Below, piece by piece: positions 57,349 to 64,000 of a stretch of DNA of 64,000 bases. The position numbers were made by a program, and so were the translations under genes. Position 1 is the first letter of the stretch, and every line of letters starts with the position of its first letter. Source of the stretch: Rhizobiaceae bacterium (GTDB lineage: Bacteria; Pseudomonadota; Alphaproteobacteria; Rhizobiales; Rhizobiaceae); assembly GCA_016742175.1 (NCBI GenBank), contig JACVCH010000002.1, forward strand, positions 1 to 64,000, written 5' to 3'. The notes beneath the pieces were generated by a model. That model saw nothing but the letters and a program-made list of their open reading frames with translations, made no database searches and was not told where the DNA came from.

Positions 57349-59277
57349 GTGTCAGGACAATTCGGGTTGCGTCACCGGCTCCTCGTCACTTCGCTGGCGA
57401 TCGCAACCGCTCTGACGCAGGTCAACAGCGCCTCGGCCTTCTTCGGCCTGTTCGGCTCCGACGATGCCGACGAGGTCGAGGTCATCGGCGAGCCGCAGAA
57501 TTACACCGCCGAAGTCACCGTCCTCGAAGCCGAAAAAGCCCTCGAAAACAAGCTGCGCAATTCCTCTACGCTCTGGAACGACCGCGACGAGCCCGCTTCC
57601 GGCGCCGGCGGCCTCCTCGCCAAGGCGCGCGGCGACTATCGCCGCCTTCTCGCCGCGCTCTACACCGAGGGCCGCTATGGCGGCACGATCTCGATCCGCA
57701 TCGACGGCCAGGAAGCCGCCGACATTGCACCCGACGCGCCGCTCGCCAATCCCGCCACCGTGGTCGTCTCCGTCGATCCCGGCCCCGAATTCCGTTTCGG
57801 CGAGGCGTCGATCGTCAACGAGGCCCCGCCCCCGCAAAGCTGGCGCGACGAGGTGGACGACCCGCGCGACGAAGGCTACGCGCCCGGCGAGGTCGCCCGC
57901 TCTACCGTCATCCTGCGCGCGGAGCGCCTGTCGGTCGAGGCCTGGCGCCAGCAGGGCCACGCCAAGGCGGAAGTGGTGGAGCGCCGCGTCGAGGCCGCGC
58001 ATGACGCCGATCTCGTCAATGCCCGCATCACGGTCGAGCCCGGCCGCAAGGCCTTCTACGGCCCGATCACGGTCCAGGGCACCGAGCGGATGGACCCCGA
58101 ATTCGTTGCCCTCATGGCCGGCCTGCCGCTCGGGCGCGAATACGACCCCGACGACATCAATCGCGCCGGCGACCGCCTCGCCCGCCTCGACGTCTTCCGC
58201 GCCTCCCGCTTCCAGGAAGCCGAGGCGATCGGCCCGGACGGCCTCCTGCCGATCGACCTCATCGTTCAGGAGCGCGAGCTGCGCCGCTTCGGCATAGGCG
58301 GCTCCTATTCCACCGTCGACGGCCTCGGCTTCGAGACCTACTGGCTGCATCGCAATCTCTTCGGCCGCGCCGAGCGGCTGCGCTTCGACGCGCGCGTCGC
58401 CGGCATCGGCAAGTCGCTCGACAGCGACGGGTTCAATCCCGAGGATTTCACCTACCGCGTCGGCGTCAGCTTCGAGAAGCCCGGCGTCTTCACGCCGGAC
58501 ACCAACTACTTCGCCTCGCTCTTCGGCACGCGCGAGGTGCTGGACAATTACACCCGCACCGGCGTCGATGCGACCTCGGGCTATTCGCACATCTTCACCG
58601 AGGAACTGGCCGGCCGCTTCGCCGTCAATGCCAGCCATGCCGAGTTCGAGGACGACGCCTTCGGCACGCGCACATTCACGACGGCCGGCCTTCTCGGCTC
58701 GCTGACCTTCGATTCGCGCGACGACGTGCCGAACCCGACGCGCGGCTTTTTCGCCGAGGGCCTTGTCGAGCCCTTCTACGAGTTCCAGTACGGCAACGCC
58801 GCCTTCCGCTCCACGCTCGAAGGCCGCTCCTATTACGGTTTCGGCGAGGAAAGCCGCTTCGTCCTCGCCGGCCGCGCCAAGGTCGGCACGCTGGTCGGCC
58901 CGTCGATCGCCGAAACGGCGCCCGACAAGCTGTTCTTCGCCGGCGGCGGCGGCTCCGTGCGCGGCTATGCGTTCCGCAACATCGGCGTCGAAGGCCCCTT
59001 TGGTACGGTCGTCGGCGGCAAGTCGCTGATCGAGGGCTCGATCGAGGCCCGCGCGCAGGTCACGGACACGATCGGCCTCGTCGGCTTTGCCGATGCGGGC
59101 CTCGTCGGCGCGGATTCGGTGCCCGATTTCGGCGAGGACGTGCGCATCGGCGTCGGCGCGGGCCTGCGCTATTTCACAGGGCTCGGTCCCATCCGCCTCG
59201 ATGTCGCGGTCCCGCTCGACCCGCGGCCGGGCGATCCATCCGTCGCCTTCTATGTTGGGATAGGACAGGCGTTTTGA
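57349..59277 (+). CDS. tamA: TamA-like outer-membrane autotransporter assembly protein
   Basis: A 642-aa outer-membrane Omp85-family protein: signal peptide (HRLLVTSLAIATALTQVNSASA, in parts), POTRA domains (to about residue 290) and a C-terminal 16-strand barrel with the RGY segment SVRGYAFRNIG and the end FYVGIGQAF with terminal phenylalanine. It works with TamB in envelope and outer-membrane protein or lipid transport. I chose GTG 57349, with GGGGAG 6 bases ahead; an upstream extension is not plausible as a leader. Confidence 0.92.
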   Translation: MSGQFGLRHRLLVTSLAIATALTQVNSASAFFGLFGSDDADEVEVIGEPQNYTAEVTVLEAEKALENKLRNSSTLWNDRDEPASGAGGLLAKARGDYRRLLAALYTEGRYGGTISIRIDGQEAADIAPDAPLANPATVVVSVDPGPEFRFGEASIVNEAPPPQSWRDEVDDPRDEGYAPGEVARSTVILRAERLSVEAWRQQGHAKAEVVERRVEAAHDADLVNARITVEPGRKAFYGPITVQGTERMDPEFVALMAGLPLGREYDPDDINRAGDRLARLDVFRASRFQEAEAIGPDGLLPIDLIVQERELRRFGIGGSYSTVDGLGFETYWLHRNLFGRAERLRFDARVAGIGKSLDSDGFNPEDFTYRVGVSFEKPGVFTPDTNYFASLFGTREVLDNYTRTGVDATSGYSHIFTEELAGRFAVNASHAEFEDDAFGTRTFTTAGLLGSLTFDSRDDVPNPTRGFFAEGLVEPFYEFQYGNAAFRSTLEGRSYYGFGEESRFVLAGRAKVGTLVGPSIAETAPDKLFFAGGGGSVRGYAFRNIGVEGPFGTVVGGKSLIEGSIEARAQVTDTIGLVGFADAGLVGADSVPDFGEDVRIGVGAGLRYFTGLGPIRLDVAVPLDPRPGDPSVAFYVGIGQAF

Positions 59278-62200
59278 TCCGAATTCTCGTCGCCCTCGCA
59301 TGTCTCATCTTCGCGGTTCCCGCCGGCGCGCAGGAAACGGAAGCGGAGACGCGCTCGCTCTTCACCAATTTCATCCAGAACCAGCTTTCGACGCCGAACC
59401 GCCAGATCCAGATCAGCGGCATTCAGGGCGCACTGTCGTCCAATGCGCAGATCCGTTCGATCACGGTCGCCGACCGCGAGGGCGTCTGGCTGCGCATCAC
59501 CAATGCCTCGATCGACTGGAGCCGCACCGCGCTGCTCCTGCGCCAGCGCCTCGAAATCTCCTCCCTGCGCGCCGAACGCATCGACGTTCTGCGCAAGCCC
59601 TTGCCCGAAGAAGGCATGCCGGCGCCCGAATCCTCCGGTTTCGCGGTCCCCGAACTGCCCGTCGCGGTCAATCTGGAAAGCCTCCAAATCCCGCTCGCGA
59701 CCTTCGGGCCGACCGTGTTCGGCCTCGAATCGCAATTGTCGCTCGCTGGCCGCCTGCGGCTCGAAGACGGCGCGATCGACACCGCGCTCGACGTCACGCG
59801 CCTCGACGGACCCGGCGGCCAGCTCGGCCTCACCTTCGTCTATTCGAACGCCACCGAAGTGGTCGATCTCGATCTCAATCTGACCGAGCCGGAAAACGGC
59901 ATCGTCGCCAATCTCCTCGACATCGAGGGCCGCCCTCCGGTCGCCCTGACGCTCGCCGGCAATGGCGAACTCGACAATCTCGACGTCCAGCTCGCGCTCG
60001 ACGCCGACAATGAGCGCATCCTTACCGGCATCGCCATGCTGCGCGAAGGCCGCGGTGGCCGCGGCTTCTCCACCCGCCTGTCCGGCCCCATCGCGCAATT
60101 GATCCCCGCGCAGTTCCGCGACTTCTTCGGCGCCGAGACATCGCTCGAAGCGCAGGGCTTCATCCGCGACGAAGGCGGCTTCCGCCTCGACGCGCTCGAC
60201 CTCGAAAGTGCAGCGCTGACGCTCTCGGCTTCGGCCGAGACGACCGCAGACAGCTTCCTGCGCCGCCTTGCCATCGACGCATCGGTCGAGGACCCGAGCG
60301 GCGACGTCGTCGTCCTGCCGGTGCCCGGCGGCGACACGACCGTCCAGCGCGCCGCACTCACGCTCTCCTATGGCGAGGGCGCGGATGACGACTGGTCGGG
60401 TTCGCTCGACATTCGCGGCCTCGACACGGCGAACTTCGCCGCCGAGACGATGGAACTCGACCTGTCCGGTCTCGCGCAGAATCTCGACCAGCCGAACGAG
60501 CGGCGCATCACCTTCGACCTCTCCGGCGCCGTCGACGGCGTCACCTCGCCCGACGAGGAAATCGCGCAGGCGCTCGGCAGCCGCATCGACCTGTCTTCCT
60601 CCGGCGAATGGAACGCCTCGCAGCCCCTCGTCCTGTCGGAAACCGAAATCGAAGCCGAGGCGCTGATCCTGCGCCTTGCCGGCACGGTCGCCGAATATGT
60701 CTTCGACGGCGACATCGCCGTCGAGACGTCGAGCCTCGCCCCCTTCTCCGGCCTTGCCGGACGCGACCTCTCCGGCGCCCTCGCGCTCGAAGCAACCGGC
60801 AGCGTCGCGCCGATCTCGGGCGGGTTCAACCTGGCGCTCGACGGCACGATCGACGAGCTGCGCATCGACCAGGAAGCCGCCGACAACCTCATGGGCGGGC
60901 GCACCACGATCGCCGGGCGCATCGAGCGCGGCGAGAACGGCCTCGTCACCGACGATCTGCGCGTCGAGAACCAGCAGTTCGACCTCCTCGCCGACGGCAC
61001 CTATGCGACGGGCGCCGCCGATTTCGACTTCCGCTTCGGCCTCACCGACCTTGCGCTCGTCTCGCCGCAAGCCTCCGGCGCGCTGACCGCCGAGGGCCGC
61101 GCTGCGGGCAGCGACGGGCTCATCAACCTGACGACCTCCGTCACGGTTCCGTCCGGCCGCCTCGCCGACAAGCAGTTGCGCGACGCCGCCATCGCCTTCG
61201 AAGGCACGCTCGAGGAAAGCGATCTCGACGGCACGCTCGCCGGCAGCGCGTTCCTCGACGGCGTGCGCGTCGACCTCTCCTCCGCCATCGCGCTCGTCGA
61301 GGAAGAACGCCGCCTGACCGACCTCGTCTTTACAGCCGGCGGCGCGCGCCTGACAGGCTCCGTCGTGCAGGATTCGGCCGGGCTTCTGACCGGCTCGCTC
61401 GATATCGATGCGGCCGACATCTCCACGCTCGCCGCACTTGCGCTTCAGGAAGCATCCGGCGCCGTGCAGGCCTCCATCGGCCTCGCGCCCGTCGAGAACG
61501 AGCAGCGCGCGACGCTCGAAGGCACGATCGACGGTTTCGAGCTTGGCGAAACCAGCATCGACGCCGCCGAAATCCAGGCCGCAATCGACGATCTCTTCGG
61601 CGTGCCGCGCATCGACGGTTCGGTCGATGCGAGCGGCATTTCGGCCGGCGGGGTCGAGGTGACGAGCCTTCAGGCCAATGCCAACCGGCAGGGCGAGACC
61701 ACCGATTTCTCCGCCAGCGCGCGGCTCGACAACGGCACCACCGCCGCTGCCGAAGGCTCGCTGACGCCCGAGGGCGAAGGCTTCCGCCTGGCCCTTACCC
61801 GCGTCGACCTCGCACAGGGCGACCTTGCCGCGCGCCTGCGCCAGCCGGCGAGCCTCTCGGTTATCGGCGAGACGATCACCATCGACGCGCTCGCGCTCGA
61901 TGTCGGCGGCGGCAGCATCGACGCCACCGGCCGCATCGCAGACCAGATCGACCTCGACGTGACGATCGCCGCCCTGCCCCTGTCGATCGCCAACACCGTC
62001 CGTCCCGATCTCGAACTCGGCGGCACGCTCGACGGCACCGCCCGCGTCACCGGCCCGCGCAGCCAGCCGGACGTCGCCTTCGACATTCGCGGCAATGCCT
62101 TGCAGGCCGCAGCCTTGCGCGATGCGGGCCTCTCCTCGCTCGGCGTCACCGCGCGCGGCACGACATCCGGCGAACGGCTCAACATCGACGCCCGCGCGAC

Positions 62201-63869
62201 CAGTCCCGAAGGGCTCGACGCGACCGTTCGCGGCTCCGCGCCCCTGGGTGACGGCCAGCTTGCGCTCGACGTCACCCTCGCCGCCTTCCCGCTCGGCATC
62301 CTAAACACGATCGTTCCAGACCAGAATCTCGGTGGTAATCTGTCGGGCACCGCCCGAGTGACCGGCACCGCGTCGGACCCGCAGGCCGCGTTCAATTTGA
62401 GCGCTTCCGGCCTGTCCGCCGCACCGCTCGCCGACGCGGGAATCGGCGCGCTCAACGCCACGGTAGCCGGCAATTTCGCCAACCAGACGGTCACCCTTTC
62501 ATCGGTCAACGTCTCGGGCAATCAGGGGCTGTCGCTCTCGGCAAGCGGTACGGTTCCGCTTCAAGGCGCCGGCCTGGCGGTCAACCTCTCGGGCGAAGCG
62601 CCGCTCTCGCTGGCCAACCGCTTCCTTATCGATCGCGGCACACAGCTCGTCGGCACCGTCGGCGTGCAGGGCCAGGTCACCGGCTCGATCTCCGATCCGC
62701 AGATCCGCGGCACGGTCTCGACACAGGGGGCGCAGATCGTCGATCCCGAAACCAACGTCTCGCTGCGCGGCATCAACCTGTCGGCCAGCATCGACGGGCA
62801 GACGATCACGATCCAGTCGGCCAACGCCACGCTCGGCGCGGGCGGCACGATCACTGCCGGCGGCACCGTTTCGCTCGCCGCTGGCCTGCCCGCCAACATC
62901 ACCATCGCGCTCGACCAGGCCCGCTACAATGACGGCGACCTCATCGCCGCGACCGTGTCGGGCAACCTCGCCATCACCGGCCCCCTCGCCGCGGATGCGA
63001 CGCTGTCCGGCACGATCAATGTCGACCGGGCGGAAATCTCCGTTCCCGAAAATCTCGGCGGCGGCGCGTCCGGCATCGACGTCATCCACCGCAACCCGCC
63101 GCCCGGCGTCGCCGCGACGCTGGAGCGCGCGCGCGCCAATGACGGAACGCCCGTTCCCACCTCGCGGCCGAGCGTCATCCAGCTCGACATCACGGTCAAC
63201 GCGCCGAACCAGATCTTCGTGCGCGGCCGCGGGCTCGATGCGGAATTGGGTGGCAGCGTGCGGGTGCTCGGGCCTGTCACCAACGTCCAACCGGTCGGCG
63301 CTTTCGAGCTGATCCGTGGTCGTCTCGGAATTCTCGGCCAGCGCATCGAATTCGAGGAGGGCACGATCACGCTGGTCGGCGATCTCGATCCGGTGCTGAA
63401 CTTCGTCGCCAGTTCCGAAAGCGACGGGACGACCGTGTTCATCACCGTCTCCGGCCGCGTCTCGAATCTCGACATCTCCTTCTCCTCCTCGCCGCAACTG
63501 CCAGAAGATGAGGTACTTGCGCGGCTGATCTTCAACCGATCCTTGAGCGAACTCTCCGCCTTCCAGATAGCGCAGCTTGCTGCCGCAGCGGCGGAACTTG
63601 CCGGCGGCGGTAATTCGTCGCTCCTCGGCAGCCTGCGCAGCGCGACCGGTCTCGACGATCTCGACATCGTCACCGACAGCGAAGGCAACGCCGCGGTGCG
63701 CGCCGGGCGCTACATCCAGGACAACATCTACCTGGGCGTCGAAGCGGGTGCCGGCGGCACGGCGCGGGGGACGATCAATCTCGACATCACCGACGAATTG
63801 AAGGCGCGCGGGGCGGTCGGGTCGGATGGGGATTCGAGCCTCGGCGTCTTCTTCGAACGCGATTATTAG
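59274..63869 (+). CDS. tamB: TamB-like translocation and assembly module protein (DUF490)
   Basis: A 1531-aa AsmA/TamB-type protein: N-terminal signal anchor (IRILVALACLIFAVPAGA), a long beta-rich stretch with recurring repeats, and the C-terminal DUF490/TamB domain ending DSSLGVFFERDY. It bridges the inner membrane to TamA and is thought to move phospholipids or assist outer-membrane protein insertion. The TTG start overlaps the tamA stop by four bases, so the two are coupled. A strong terminator follows. Confidence 0.93.
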   Translation: MIRILVALACLIFAVPAGAQETEAETRSLFTNFIQNQLSTPNRQIQISGIQGALSSNAQIRSITVADREGVWLRITNASIDWSRTALLLRQRLEISSLRAERIDVLRKPLPEEGMPAPESSGFAVPELPVAVNLESLQIPLATFGPTVFGLESQLSLAGRLRLEDGAIDTALDVTRLDGPGGQLGLTFVYSNATEVVDLDLNLTEPENGIVANLLDIEGRPPVALTLAGNGELDNLDVQLALDADNERILTGIAMLREGRGGRGFSTRLSGPIAQLIPAQFRDFFGAETSLEAQGFIRDEGGFRLDALDLESAALTLSASAETTADSFLRRLAIDASVEDPSGDVVVLPVPGGDTTVQRAALTLSYGEGADDDWSGSLDIRGLDTANFAAETMELDLSGLAQNLDQPNERRITFDLSGAVDGVTSPDEEIAQALGSRIDLSSSGEWNASQPLVLSETEIEAEALILRLAGTVAEYVFDGDIAVETSSLAPFSGLAGRDLSGALALEATGSVAPISGGFNLALDGTIDELRIDQEAADNLMGGRTTIAGRIERGENGLVTDDLRVENQQFDLLADGTYATGAADFDFRFGLTDLALVSPQASGALTAEGRAAGSDGLINLTTSVTVPSGRLADKQLRDAAIAFEGTLEESDLDGTLAGSAFLDGVRVDLSSAIALVEEERRLTDLVFTAGGARLTGSVVQDSAGLLTGSLDIDAADISTLAALALQEASGAVQASIGLAPVENEQRATLEGTIDGFELGETSIDAAEIQAAIDDLFGVPRIDGSVDASGISAGGVEVTSLQANANRQGETTDFSASARLDNGTTAAAEGSLTPEGEGFRLALTRVDLAQGDLAARLRQPASLSVIGETITIDALALDVGGGSIDATGRIADQIDLDVTIAALPLSIANTVRPDLELGGTLDGTARVTGPRSQPDVAFDIRGNALQAAALRDAGLSSLGVTARGTTSGERLNIDARATSPEGLDATVRGSAPLGDGQLALDVTLAAFPLGILNTIVPDQNLGGNLSGTARVTGTASDPQAAFNLSASGLSAAPLADAGIGALNATVAGNFANQTVTLSSVNVSGNQGLSLSASGTVPLQGAGLAVNLSGEAPLSLANRFLIDRGTQLVGTVGVQGQVTGSISDPQIRGTVSTQGAQIVDPETNVSLRGINLSASIDGQTITIQSANATLGAGGTITAGGTVSLAAGLPANITIALDQARYNDGDLIAATVSGNLAITGPLAADATLSGTINVDRAEISVPENLGGGASGIDVIHRNPPPGVAATLERARANDGTPVPTSRPSVIQLDITVNAPNQIFVRGRGLDAELGGSVRVLGPVTNVQPVGAFELIRGRLGILGQRIEFEEGTITLVGDLDPVLNFVASSESDGTTVFITVSGRVSNLDISFSSSPQLPEDEVLARLIFNRSLSELSAFQIAQLAAAAAELAGGGNSSLLGSLRSATGLDDLDIVTDSEGNAAVRAGRYIQDNIYLGVEAGAGGTARGTINLDITDELKARGAVGSDGDSSLGVFFERDY

Positions 63870-63882
63870 GCCCTGGAACGCG

Positions 63883-63909
63883 AAAAAGGCGGCTGAAGGC
63901 CGCCTTTTT
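63883..63909. terminator. Bidirectional Rho-independent terminator after tamB
   Basis: AAAAAGGCGGC (63883-63893), loop TGAAG, GCCGCCTTTTT (63899-63909). T-runs lie on both strands, so it can end tamB and the convergent gene at the window edge. Confidence 0.9.
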
Positions 63910-63965
63910 GAGCTCAAACTTCGGGATTTTGCGCGAAAGCCAGATCGTTTCGAGCGGCTTTCAGC

Positions 63966-64000
63966 TCATTTCTTGCCCGATTTTTCCTTTTTGGGCGCGC
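63966..64000 (-). CDS. C-terminal end of a minus-strand gene cut by the window edge
   Basis: The last eleven codons read APKKEKSGKK then stop (TGA at 63966-63968) on the minus strand. A Lys-rich tail next to a shared terminator fits a real gene end, but the product cannot be told. Confidence 0.35.
   Translation of the reverse strand, partial: APKKEKSGKK

Overview
The window is chromosomal DNA of a high-GC alphaproteobacterium, most likely a Hyphomicrobiales (rhizobial) species near Mesorhizobium/Phyllobacteriaceae. Evidence: the nuo operon order with extra small ORFs typical of rhizobia, a NuoB that reads like the Mesorhizobium protein, rhizobial small-protein families, and several families of intergenic palindromic repeats. 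No integrase, transposase, rRNA, tRNA or CRISPR array was seen.

Region 1 (about 0.2-18.4 kb, minus strand) is one long operon for respiratory complex I, nuoA-B-C-D-E-F-(HHH protein)-G-H-(63-aa membrane protein)-I-J-K-L-M-N, followed without a gap by birA and the RNase J gene. Most junctions are 1-10 nt overlaps. Next to it (18.6-22.6 kb) lie a fused indolepyruvate ferredoxin oxidoreductase and a divergent Lrp/AsnC regulator.

Region 2 (about 22.7-33.9 kb) is the most interesting part: a corrinoid-dependent methyl-transfer cluster in an organism with an aerobic-type respiratory chain. It holds a non-pyrrolysine MttB-family methyltransferase, a DxHxxG corrinoid protein, a methyltetrahydrofolate:corrinoid methyltransferase, a MetF-like reductase, a 2Fe-2S/ASKHA corrinoid-activation protein (RACo type), a DUF1638 protein, a 'virulence factor' family protein and a small MMACHC/QueG-like two-[4Fe-4S] protein. 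A LysR regulator closes it. An entericidin-like lipoprotein gene of 51 codons is embedded.

Region 3 (about 34-54 kb) is an amine-demethylation region: a GlxA/GbdR-like AraC regulator, heterotetrameric sarcosine oxidase (soxBDAG), three dimethylglycine/sarcosine dehydrogenase-like FAD-GcvT proteins, an aminotransferase, a nitroreductase and an alpha/beta hydrolase. The third FAD-GcvT gene appears frameshifted in a G-run near its 3' end. A reasonable reading is that regions 2 and 3 together strip methyl groups from quaternary and tertiary amines (glycine betaine or related), one route through corrinoid and methyl-THF, the other through flavin and methylene-THF, so that both feed the folate C1 pool. 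The true substrate of the MttB-like enzyme cannot be read from the sequence.

Region 4 (about 54-64 kb) has two small envelope proteins, trehalose synthesis (otsB-otsA), a DUF3008 protein, and tamA-tamB for outer-membrane/envelope assembly, ending at a strong terminator. Intergenic regions in 22-51 kb are full of inverted repeat pairs, including one inside the sox operon.
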